Shown here piece by piece: positions 46,484 through 54,095 of a stretch of DNA of 64,000 nucleotides. How positions within the stretch are numbered: position 1 is the stretch's first letter; every line of letters begins with the position of its first letter. The notes beneath the pieces are model-generated. The model saw nothing but the letters and a program-made list of their open reading frames with translations. It was not told where the DNA came from and made no database searches. A program made the translations under genes and the position numbers. This stretch comes from Neobacillus niacini NBRC 15566 (lineage in GTDB: Bacteria > Bacillota > Bacilli > Bacillales > Cytobacillaceae), in the NCBI RefSeq assembly GCF_001591505.1, contig NZ_BCVA01000002.1:1-64000 (forward strand). Direction: 5' to 3'.

Positions 46484-48771
46484 TATTTTTTATTGCGTTT
46501 CATTAAAGGTGATAAAAATCGTGAAGGGTTAGCCTTTTTGCCTCTGCGATTCTGAGGAACGGACATTAAAAGCTCGTTTTTAGCGCGTGTCATAGCCACA
46601 TAAAAAAGTCTTCTTTCTTCTTCGAGTGCTCCAAATTCGCCATTTCTAGCGCTGTCTAGAGCGTAATCATGCGGCAGGCTGCCATCAACTGCTCCAATAA
46701 TATATACATTGTTATATTCTAATCCCTTTGCCCGATGAATCGTACTTAAACTAATCGCATTGGGAAAATGCTTGCTTAAATTTTTAATTTCCTTGTTCAT
46801 GGCAGACATATGGTCAGTATGAGACAAGAAAGCTTGAATACTTGAAAAGCTTTTGGCAGCAACTTTTAAATCCTTTAAATCATCAGAACCTCTATCTTGC
46901 TGATTCGATTCAGTACCTCGTTTTTTCAAAAAATCAAGAAAACCCAAATCCTTTTCAATGGTCTCAATTGAGTTTAAAGGGGAGGCAAATTTCAGTGAGC
47001 GGATCAGCTGTACTGCCTTTTTTATTTTCTTTTCTTGAAAAGCATGTTTTGTTTTTAAATGTGACAGTGCCTCAAGATAGGTACAATCATTCAGTATACT
47101 CTCAGCTTTTAAATCCTTAAGTACGGTTTGACTTAAAAATAATATAGGTAAAATATCAGCTAATGCCTGATTGTCATCTTCATCCAAGCTTATCTTTAGG
47201 AAAGAGAGTACGGATTTTACAATTCTTCGCTCATAAAAAGCCTCAGAATCTAAATCTATTTTAAAAGGTAAGTTCGAACTTGCCAAACGTTCAAACACAG
47301 CCCGAGAACCAGCATTCGTCCGATATAAAATCGCAAAATCGGATGGTTTTGCTCCCTGTACAATTTTCTCTTGGATGTCGGTTACAATCATCGTAGCCTC
47401 TTCTTCTTCATCATAGGGGAAAAAGAGTATTGGAGACGTCCCAGATTCAAATTGTGCTTTCATTTTCTTAATTCTTCTAACTTTATTCTTTGAAATCATC
47501 TCATTGGCTGCAGAGACGATTTCATGAGAGGAGCGGTAATTCTGGTCCAGTGAAACCAATTGTGCAAAGGGAAAGTCTTTTTCAAATGCTAACAGATAAC
47601 TTGGGTCACTTCCTCTGAATGAATAGATTGATTGGTCATCATCCCCAACAGCACAAACATTTTTATGTTTGCCTGATAGTAGCTTTATTAGTTCATATTG
47701 AACCTTATTAATATCTTGAAATTCATCAATCATAAAATACTTAAAGCGATTTTGATAAAGTTCAAGCAGGGACAGGGAACTGCTTAGCAGTTGATAACAG
47801 CCAATCAGCATGTCGTCAAAATCAAATAAACCTTTTTGCTTTTTATATTCCTCATATTTTTTGTATAGGAATGCGGTTTTTTCTTCCCAATCACTTTGCG
47901 GCTTCACTTCATGAGGGAAAAGAAGCGAATTCTTCCAGAAACCAATCTGTTGAAGTGCTAGATCATAAGCAAATTCCTTTTCAGATAAATCGATTTCCCT
48001 GCCTGCTTCTTTCAAAATCTTATCGCGCTGCCATTCCTTCTTTAACAGACGCTCTGCGGACCAATTGCTTCCTTCGTGGAACATGAGGATACGATAAAAA
48101 ATACTGTGGAAGGTGCCTGTCACCAACTTGTTTATTTGTTCCTTCTTAATCTTAGGGTATGTTAGTAAACGAGTTTTCATTTCTCCAGCAGCTTTTGAGG
48201 TAAAGGTAACGAGCATAATCGTGCCCGGATCAATTTTTTTAACATCCAGCATATAAGCAGTACGTGCTGTAAGTACTCGCGTTTTACCGCTGCCAGCACC
48301 AGCAAGAACGAGTAATGATCCTTCTGTTTCCACGACTGCCGCTGCTTGGCTTATATCAAGTATGACTTCATTTGCTGCCAGTTCTTTTAAATAGGAATCA
48401 TGTTCCAATTTGGTTGCAGTTGTAGTTTTTTTTAATGGAATGGAGCATTCGATTGTTTTGGCTGGACGGAATAGGCTTGTGTTTTTTGCAGTTTCAATAA
48501 TCGTTCTTCCTTGGGGAATACGGAATCCATTCCGTTCGACAATATCAGGTTCGAATTCATCTTCGATTACTGGTTCCGGGCATATATGTTCCGGAGATTT
48601 TATATGATAAAAATAGGGTTCTTTCTGGATGCCGAGAAATAACCGGACTTTTTCATTACAAACAGGACAAGATAACTCGCCGTTTTTTCCATGTAAATAT
48701 AGAAGTTGATATTTTTCCCTCGCTAATTTGTCAAGAATAATCTTTTGGTTTTTGTGCATAGCAGATTTCAT
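46483..48771 (-). CDS. yjcD: UvrD/PcrA-like helicase with N-terminal zinc module (YjcD)
   Basis: A 762-residue SF1 DNA helicase: Walker A AGAGSGKTRVLTAR, Walker B MIDEFQDIN, GDDDQSIYSFRGSD, DQNYRSS and HRAKGLEYNNV motifs. Before the helicase core (which begins about residue 140) a short module has C35-x2-C38, H56 and C64 and matches the CoiA N-terminus in pattern. The helicase function is firm. The role is unknown; DNA repair in a sporulating cell is one guess. Confidence 0.93.
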   Translation of the reverse strand: MKSAMHKNQKIILDKLAREKYQLLYLHGKNGELSCPVCNEKVRLFLGIQKEPYFYHIKSPEHICPEPVIEDEFEPDIVERNGFRIPQGRTIIETAKNTSLFRPAKTIECSIPLKKTTTATKLEHDSYLKELAANEVILDISQAAAVVETEGSLLVLAGAGSGKTRVLTARTAYMLDVKKIDPGTIMLVTFTSKAAGEMKTRLLTYPKIKKEQINKLVTGTFHSIFYRILMFHEGSNWSAERLLKKEWQRDKILKEAGREIDLSEKEFAYDLALQQIGFWKNSLLFPHEVKPQSDWEEKTAFLYKKYEEYKKQKGLFDFDDMLIGCYQLLSSSLSLLELYQNRFKYFMIDEFQDINKVQYELIKLLSGKHKNVCAVGDDDQSIYSFRGSDPSYLLAFEKDFPFAQLVSLDQNYRSSHEIVSAANEMISKNKVRRIKKMKAQFESGTSPILFFPYDEEEEATMIVTDIQEKIVQGAKPSDFAILYRTNAGSRAVFERLASSNLPFKIDLDSEAFYERRIVKSVLSFLKISLDEDDNQALADILPILFLSQTVLKDLKAESILNDCTYLEALSHLKTKHAFQEKKIKKAVQLIRSLKFASPLNSIETIEKDLGFLDFLKKRGTESNQQDRGSDDLKDLKVAAKSFSSIQAFLSHTDHMSAMNKEIKNLSKHFPNAISLSTIHRAKGLEYNNVYIIGAVDGSLPHDYALDSARNGEFGALEEERRLFYVAMTRAKNELLMSVPQNRRGKKANPSRFLSPLMKRNKK

Positions 48772-48861
48772 TTTTTAGCCTCTTTTTTTAAAAATACGAC
48801 AAACTCTATGATAACAAAACCTGCTAATATCGAAAAGTGCCCTTGTATTTGAGAAATGAAA

Positions 48862-48893
48862 AAAAGCACTTGCCGCTAAGGGCAAATGCTTGG
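48862..48893 (-). terminator. terminator after the yjcF-like gene set
   Basis: Stem AAGCACTTGCC / GGGCAAATGCTT (imperfect) with a T run on the minus strand. Confidence 0.75.
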
Positions 48894-48895
48894 AA

Positions 48896-49321
48896 TTAAA
48901 TTTTTTTTATCATGGTCTTATGTGGAATTCCTGCGTCTAAAAATTCCTCTGAAACTACCTCATATCCAAGGTTAGCGTAGAAAGGGATAGCATGCGTTTG
49001 AGCGTTTAACTTTAACTTATGTTGTCCTTCTTTTAGAGCATAAGCTTCAATTTCTCTCATTATTGCTTTTCCAGATCCAGTATTTCTAGCTTCCTTTAAT
49101 ACGCAAATTCGTTCAACCTTTCCGTAACCATCCACGACACGATAGCGGCCAGCTGCAACCGGTGCACCTTGCTGATGGTAAGAAACGAAATGGACTGCCT
49201 CTTCCTCAAATTGATCGATTTCCTCTTCTTCAGGGACATTTTGTTCGTCGATAAAAACGATTCTTCTGACAGAGAAGGCATCTTGTATTTCTTTTTCATT
49301 TTCACAAACTTTTACATTCAC
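48896..49321 (-). CDS. yjcF: GNAT family acetyltransferase YjcF
   Basis: A 141-residue GNAT protein with the acetyl-CoA loop in VCVLKEARNTGSGKAIM-type sequence. Substrate unknown. It begins 6 bases after the yjcG-like stop, so the two are co-transcribed. Confidence 0.9.
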   Translation of the reverse strand: MNVKVCENEKEIQDAFSVRRIVFIDEQNVPEEEEIDQFEEEAVHFVSYHQQGAPVAAGRYRVVDGYGKVERICVLKEARNTGSGKAIMREIEAYALKEGQHKLKLNAQTHAIPFYANLGYEVVSEEFLDAGIPHKTMIKKI

Positions 49322-49327
49322 AGTTGA

Positions 49328-49840
49328 TTATTCCTTTCCTAGGCGAAATGTTTCATATACCGTCCAAGAACCATTTTCTAGTTGGTATAGTAAATGGAAT
49401 CGGTCAATAGTCTCTTCGTGGTCATATCCCTTCATCCTTAGTGAGCCATAAACATCTGAATGTTCATCATTCGATAGTTTTTGTCCAATGGTAATATGCG
49501 GCACGAATGCGTATTCTAAATTTTGCTCACTAAATTCTTGATTGATTTCATGGTGTAATTTTTTTAATTCTTCAGTTGGTTCTACTTTAAAGTAGATTAC
49601 ATTATTTACCGGCTGAAAAGAGCTGATTTTTCTGGTTTTTAAGGTAAAAGCACTGGTATTACTTGCAATTTTTCTTAACTTTTCCGCAAAATGAATGACT
49701 TCTTGTTCTGTTGCTTCAAAAGCATTTTTTAATGTTAAATGCGGAGTAATGAGTGAATAATGCGGGTCATAACGCTTACGATAGGAATTCGCTAAATCTT
49801 GTAGTTTTTTTGATGGGAATATAACAACCCCAAATTTCAT
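49328..49840 (-). CDS. yjcG: 2H phosphoesterase-like protein YjcG
   Basis: A 170-residue 2H-superfamily protein with two HxTx motifs, HLTLKNAF and HITIGQKL. Such proteins hydrolyse 2',3'-cyclic phosphate or ligate RNA; the substrate here is unknown. AGGTTA lies before ATG 49840. Confidence 0.92.
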   Translation of the reverse strand: MKFGVVIFPSKKLQDLANSYRKRYDPHYSLITPHLTLKNAFEATEQEVIHFAEKLRKIASNTSAFTLKTRKISSFQPVNNVIYFKVEPTEELKKLHHEINQEFSEQNLEYAFVPHITIGQKLSNDEHSDVYGSLRMKGYDHEETIDRFHLLYQLENGSWTVYETFRLGKE

Positions 49841-49941
49841 ATGTTTAACCTCCAGATTACAAGAATTTTTCTGTAATTAATCGGTGCAGTCATGGACCTT
49901 CCTGATATTATAGCAAATATTCAAAAAATATGAAATCACCT

Positions 49942-50664
49942 TTAAAACATCCTCTTTATGGCTCTCTTCAAATCCGGCTGCCAATATGTCCATGTATGGC
50001 TGCCATCAAATTCATCGTAAAAGTATGTAAATGCTTTGTCATAAAAAATAGATGAAAGCTTGCGATTTGGACTAAGGAAGTCACTCATCTTACCATTAGA
50101 GGTTTGAACATCTGTTTCCTGATTGCCAACAATGTGATAGATTTCTATAAGTTCAGTTTCTTTAAAGCTGTTAACCATATCCAGGACCTTTTCATTTACA
50201 AATGGTGATTGCAAAAGAACTTTTCCAAAACTGTGCGGGTAATGGAGGGCGGTCATTAAAGAAACAGTTGCTCCCAGTGAGTCACCGATTAACGCTCTTG
50301 TAGACCCCATATGGTAGGTTGGAAACTCCTGATCCAGGAATGGAACTAATTCATGTGCTAGAAAACGAATATACTGCTGATTTTGATCACCATCAGGGTG
50401 GTATTTTCTGCGGCGATCACCTACATCTTTATAGGGTATCCCAACAATGATTAAATTTTCAATTTCTCGTTTAAAAAGGTACTCATCTGCTAATCGACCT
50501 AGTTTACCAAGTTGAAAATAATCTCTGCCATCCTGGGCGATTAAAAGTGAGTACTTATATAATGGTGAGAAATTGGCTGGCAAATAGATGAGAAGAAGGA
50601 CATCCTCTCCCAGCTCATTACTTTTAATTGTATATTCTTTTATCGTGCCTTTTGGTATCTCCAT
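49942..50664 (-). CDS. yjcH: esterase-like alpha/beta hydrolase YjcH
   Basis: A 240-residue esterase of the enterochelin-esterase/esterase-D-like group. Nucleophile elbow is IGDSLGATV; the catalytic His is likely in GSHTWTYW. No signal peptide. In B. subtilis yjcF-yjcG-yjcH are adjacent in this order. Confidence 0.9.
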   Translation of the reverse strand: MEIPKGTIKEYTIKSNELGEDVLLLIYLPANFSPLYKYSLLIAQDGRDYFQLGKLGRLADEYLFKREIENLIIVGIPYKDVGDRRRKYHPDGDQNQQYIRFLAHELVPFLDQEFPTYHMGSTRALIGDSLGATVSLMTALHYPHSFGKVLLQSPFVNEKVLDMVNSFKETELIEIYHIVGNQETDVQTSNGKMSDFLSPNRKLSSIFYDKAFTYFYDEFDGSHTWTYWQPDLKRAIKRMF

Positions 50665-50755
50665 GCGACAATTCCCCCAATGTTCGATAGATACACATGC
50701 ATTTTATCATAACTATGTTGGGAATGCTCAAGAGGAAGGAAATAGGAGTGTTGGA

Positions 50756-50980
50756 TTAGTGTAGGAAGGGATCATTGGAGCGAGAATTTGGCATTAAGGA
50801 TAAAATGTTTTCCCGGCGAAAGGTTCGCATTTGTTTACGAAGCAGGCAATAAGCACGAATGTAGTCATCATTGACTTCTTTTACAAGTAGTCTACGCTGT
50901 GAGATTTTTTGGTCTTGGGAAAGATAAATCATCTCTAAGGGAATATTATCCTCTATAGAACGTAATAAAAGCCCATCCAT
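50756..50980 (-). CDS. WYL-domain mini-protein
   Basis: A 74-residue protein that matches the core of a WYL domain: IPLEMIYLSQDQKISQRRLLV, DDYIRAYCLLRKQMRTFRRENIL. No DNA-binding domain is attached. WYL folds bind ligands or nucleic acid. Small WYL proteins occur in Bacillaceae; the function is unknown. AAAGGCGGTAT precedes ATG 50980. Confidence 0.75.
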   Translation of the reverse strand: MDGLLLRSIEDNIPLEMIYLSQDQKISQRRLLVKEVNDDYIRAYCLLRKQMRTFRRENILSLMPNSRSNDPFLH

Positions 50981-51078
50981 GTCTATACCGCCTTTCTGCT
51001 ATCTTATACTTTTATTATATACGAACGTTAGTTCTTTTATTCGGAGGGAATCAGAAATATTGTTCTTTTTTAAAACTA

Positions 51079-51106
51079 TTGACTTTTTATGAGTTTTTAC
51101 TATAAT
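51079..51106 (+). promoter_or_regulatory. tRNA-Val promoter
   Basis: TTGACT at 51079-51084, 16 bp, TATAAT at 51101-51106: a strong SigA match 22 bp before the tRNA gene. Confidence 0.85.
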
Positions 51107-51127
51107 TATATTTGTAGCTTAATAAGA

Positions 51128-51200
51128 GATCTGTTAGCTCAGCTGGGAGAGCGCAACCTTGACAGGGTTGAGGTCGGGGGTTCGAACCCCTCACAGGTCA
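51128..51200 (+). tRNA. tRNA-Val (anticodon GAC)
   Basis: 73 nt. Acceptor stem GATCTGT / ACAGGTC with one G-U-type pair, anticodon arm CAACC-TTGACAG-GGTTG giving anticodon GAC, T-loop TTCGAAC. The 3' CCA is not encoded. A single-gene unit with its own promoter and terminator. Confidence 0.93.
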
Positions 51201-51207
51201 TATTTAA

Positions 51208-51240
51208 AAACCTAACATTTATAGAAATGTTAGGTTTTTT
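51208..51240 (+). terminator. terminator after tRNA-Val
   Basis: Stem AAACCTAACATTT / AAATGTTAGGTTT then TTTT. Confidence 0.9.
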
Positions 51241-51440
51241 GTACTGTTCGATGTGTGTCTAATAGAAAATTAGGAGACAAACCTGGTGATATTAGAGTCG
51301 AACGAGAAATTAAAGAATTGACATTTTCTGGTTATTGTTATATTGGACGGGTATGGTACTGTCTAAGTGGATGAAGAAGACTAACACGCAAATTGAATTT
51401 CTCCTAGGTTATATTGCATTATAAATACGAAGAATCCGCC

Positions 51441-52142
51441 TCAATTCTCCGTACTAAATTTATATCCAATCCCTCTTAGTGTCACAATAAAAGGATAGTC
51501 TGTATATTCGGCGATTTTTTCTCGTAGATGTTTGATGTGGACATCTATTGTTCTTTCATTAATGACCTTTTCACTATTTTTATATATGGTGTTGATAATT
51601 TGTTCTCTTGAAAAAATTTGGTCGGGGTGTGTAAAAAATAAATAGAGCAGCCTATACTCGAAGTGGGTTAAATCTAATATTTCATCATGGAACCTCACTA
51701 TGCCCTTTAATGGTTTAATAGTTAATCCCTTATAACTAAGCTTACTACAACGGTTGGCAGTTCTTCGTAATACTGTTTCAATTCTAATAGATAGTTCTTC
51801 TATATTAAAGGGTTTACCTATATAGTCATCTGCTCCTTTTCTTAATCCCTCAATTCGGTCCTGTTCTGTATTTTTTGTTGATAATAGTATAATTGGAACA
51901 TTGCTGTCCAATTCATAGCGCATCCACCAACAAATATCTAGACCAAACGTATCAGGGAGCTCCGTCTCCAACAAAACAAAACAAGGATCATATTTCAAGT
52001 ACGATTCACGAGCTTCCTTCCCATCTTTTGCTTCCAGTATTTCAAAACCTTGCCGGGTCAGGTGAAACCGAATGACTGCTCTACTTTCATTATTATTATC
52101 TACGATTAAAATGGTTTTACCTCTTAATTTTCTATCTTCCAT
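51441..52142 (-). CDS. atypical OmpR-family response regulator
   Basis: A 233-residue protein with a receiver domain (about 8-120) and an OmpR/PhoB winged helix (about 135-230, RTIDVHIKHLREKI and VTLRGIGYKF). The usual phosphoacceptor Asp is Glu59 (FVLLETELPD), and the acidic pocket is D15-N16 rather than two acids; the conserved K110 remains. No histidine kinase is nearby. It may be locked on or read a different signal. It lies upstream of, and in line with, the sulfur genes, so control of them is an inference. Confidence 0.88.
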   Translation of the reverse strand: MEDRKLRGKTILIVDNNNESRAVIRFHLTRQGFEILEAKDGKEARESYLKYDPCFVLLETELPDTFGLDICWWMRYELDSNVPIILLSTKNTEQDRIEGLRKGADDYIGKPFNIEELSIRIETVLRRTANRCSKLSYKGLTIKPLKGIVRFHDEILDLTHFEYRLLYLFFTHPDQIFSREQIINTIYKNSEKVINERTIDVHIKHLREKIAEYTDYPFIVTLRGIGYKFSTEN

Positions 52143-52216
52143 CTAGATAACCCCCTTCCTCATTATACCGATTAACAAGTGAGGTTTTCACAATAGGATA
52201 TGTAAATTTAACGAAT

Positions 52217-52243
52217 AAAAAAGCCCGCTTTAACACGGGCCAC
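52217..52243 (-). terminator. terminator after the diheme cytochrome gene
   Basis: Minus-strand stem GCCCG / CGGGC with eight-base loop followed by TTTTTT. Confidence 0.78.
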
Positions 52244-52254
52244 ATTACAGTTAT

Positions 52255-53172
52255 CTATTTTTTTTCGGCCAATGTTTCGTAGGCTGCGTCATCTGGTGCA
52301 TCTCCTTTTGGCCAGTCATAAATTTTATCAGGGAAATCTGGTCTTGCCATTGAGTTAATATATGCCGCAATGTTCATTGCTTCCTGGTCTGTAAAAGAAC
52401 CTGGTTCATAACCACCGGTAGCTACTTTTGGCATATATTCTTTAATAAATCCTCCCGCTGTTCTGATTCGCGCCATACCTGCACCAATGTTGTAGGATTT
52501 ATCACCCCAAAGAGCAAGCCCTGTTCCATCTCCAGATCCATCTTCCCCATGACATGTAATACATGCCTTATTATAAAGTTCTCTTCCTTCATCAATATTA
52601 ATGGCTGATAAATCTCCTTCAGCCTTTGATAATTTAGCCCATGGCCGTTCGATTGTCCCATCTGGAACATTGGTTGAAATATAAGTATAATAGGCAACCA
52701 TTGCTTTCATTTCTTTACTGTCTGGTGGAAGGGGGGTTCCATTCATACTTCTTTTAAAACAGCCATTAATTCGTTCTTGTAGAGTTACTTCTCTTCCAGC
52801 CCTAGGATTATATTGTGGATATGTCTTTGAAATTCCTACAAGGTCTAACGAAGAATCCACACCACCATTTGCATGACAGCTTGCACAGCTTAGTGTATTA
52901 CCTACATATCCATCAAGAAGGGTACTTGTTTGATTATGGAGATTTTCTCCAAGTTTGATTAACTCCCCTTCGTCACCTGTGGGAACTTCATCCATGCTTG
53001 GAGGTAGATAGGGATGATCCGATTTTTCAACATGTGCCGAAGCAGTCTTGTCTGTTGAAGATTTCACTGCAGGTTGCTTGTTTGGATCGAGAATAAACAA
53101 AAAGAATACACTAAATCCGAATACAATTGTCAATATAATTGCTAGAACAGAAGAAATAAAAAGCCTGTTCAT
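52255..53172 (-). CDS. TsdA-like diheme cytochrome c
   Basis: A 305-residue exported cytochrome with an N-terminal hydrophobic anchor or signal (FISSVLAIILTIVFGFSVFF) and two heme sites, CASCH (96-100) and CITCH (204-208). Between them INGCFKRSMNGTPLPPDS resembles thiosulfate dehydrogenase TsdA, where a Cys some 40 residues after the first heme is the axial ligand; Cys138 would be the equivalent. Such enzymes join two thiosulfates to tetrathionate or the reverse. ATG 53172 has GGAGAGG upstream. Gene neighbours handle sulfane sulfur. Identity at the TsdA level is not proven. Confidence 0.82.
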   Translation of the reverse strand: MNRLFISSVLAIILTIVFGFSVFFLFILDPNKQPAVKSSTDKTASAHVEKSDHPYLPPSMDEVPTGDEGELIKLGENLHNQTSTLLDGYVGNTLSCASCHANGGVDSSLDLVGISKTYPQYNPRAGREVTLQERINGCFKRSMNGTPLPPDSKEMKAMVAYYTYISTNVPDGTIERPWAKLSKAEGDLSAINIDEGRELYNKACITCHGEDGSGDGTGLALWGDKSYNIGAGMARIRTAGGFIKEYMPKVATGGYEPGSFTDQEAMNIAAYINSMARPDFPDKIYDWPKGDAPDDAAYETLAEKK

Positions 53173-53487
53173 TTTAAGCACCTCTCCATATCGGGGAAGC
53201 TTCTCCTAAAAGAAGACTAACCGAAATATTTTATACACCCATTATCAAAAATGAATGTTAAGATTCGGTTAATTAATATTGAGCGTTTCGTGAACATATG
53301 CTTTCAAGTTATAATGCTGTGAATTGGGAGAGTAAGGAAAGGTTTGTCGGATTCTCTAGGAGCCATATATCCACAAAAAAGCCACTAGAGCTCCAAGGAT
53401 ATCAGGCTATCGTCTATATTGAGGTATAAAGAGGATGGATATAAGGGTATAGAAGAAAGGAAAGCCTAAATTAAGGAGGAGACAGCA
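53173..53487. other. divergent intergenic region of the cytochrome and DUF202 genes
   Basis: About 315 bp without a convincing gene. It carries the inverted repeat listed below and several A+T-rich -10-like elements. GGGTAT near 53443 resembles one half of the CsoR-like sites at 54002-54031. Confidence 0.5.
53218..53272. repeat. long-spaced inverted repeat TAACCGAAAT / ATTCGGTTAA
   Basis: Ten-base arms at 53218-53227 and 53263-53272, nine of ten positions paired, 35 bases apart in a divergent promoter region. It could be a looping operator for the response regulator nearby, or chance. Confidence 0.4.
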
Positions 53488-53874
53488 ATGAGTATTGGGA
53501 AAGAAAAAGAAAATGGCAATGTACCAACACTCGATTCGAGGTATATTCAGCAGCATTTAGCAAATGAAAGAACGTTTTTAGCTTGGATTAGAACTGCTAT
53601 TGCAATCATTGGAGTGGGCTTCTTAGTTACAAATTTACATTTTAATATGAAAGAAAGTCTTTCACCTGTTGGGGATTTACTTGCAAATATGATTGGAATT
53701 GCTTCAGTTGGTATCGGAATCATAACAATCATTATGGCAACCGTTGTTTATCTAATAAAAATCAATACGATTAATAACCAAACATATACAGCATCAAAAA
53801 AATATATTATTACTCTTAGTGTATTTATAATTGTTATTGCCTTATTATTTGGTTCATATTTCTTACTAATATAA
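53488..53874 (+). CDS. DUF202 (YidH) family membrane protein
   Basis: A 128-residue protein with three membrane helices and the DUF202 signature LANERTFLAWIRTAIAIIGVGF. Function unknown. AAGGAGGAG lies 7 bases before ATG 53488. Its role in the sulfur block is not established. Confidence 0.87.
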   Translation: MSIGKEKENGNVPTLDSRYIQQHLANERTFLAWIRTAIAIIGVGFLVTNLHFNMKESLSPVGDLLANMIGIASVGIGIITIIMATVVYLIKINTINNQTYTASKKYIITLSVFIIVIALLFGSYFLLI

Positions 53875-53975
53875 TATAAATTTTCATATTCTATAGGGAA
53901 CTGAACTATAGAATGATAGGTTAATTAATGGTTCACAGTAATTATGAAGGAATTGTGAACAAATTAAATAGAGTC

Positions 53976-54031
53976 TTTACATTATTTTTTTGCGGTCTAT
54001 AATACCCATATAGGTATAAACCCTGTAGGGT
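53976..54031 (+). promoter_or_regulatory. promoter of the CoA-disulfide-reductase fusion with CsoR/CstR-like operators
   Basis: TTTACA at 53976-53981, 16 bp, TATAAT at 53998-54003. ATACCCATATAGGTAT at 54002-54017 overlaps the -10 and start site. ACCCTGTAGGGT at 54020-54031 follows within a few bases. Both have the TACC/GGTA-type dyad of CsoR-family operators; the CstR members of that family sense persulfide and control rhodanese and CoA-disulfide-reductase-like genes. No csoR/cstR gene is in the window. Confidence 0.65.
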
Positions 54032-54095
54032 ATATATTGAGATTTATATAAATATATGTGTTTTATAAATAGATACTCAATTTGGAGGAGAATTT

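Noticed and set aside
51128..51200. tRNA-Val as an attachment site of an integrative element
   Set aside because: No integrase gene and no repeat of the tRNA 3' end was seen downstream; the sulfur block may still be acquired, but this sequence does not show it.
51361..51430. 23-codon frame starting MVLSKWMKK between tRNA-Val and the response regulator
   Set aside because: No ribosome-binding sequence, no similarity recognised, short and isolated in a 200-bp A+T-rich gap.
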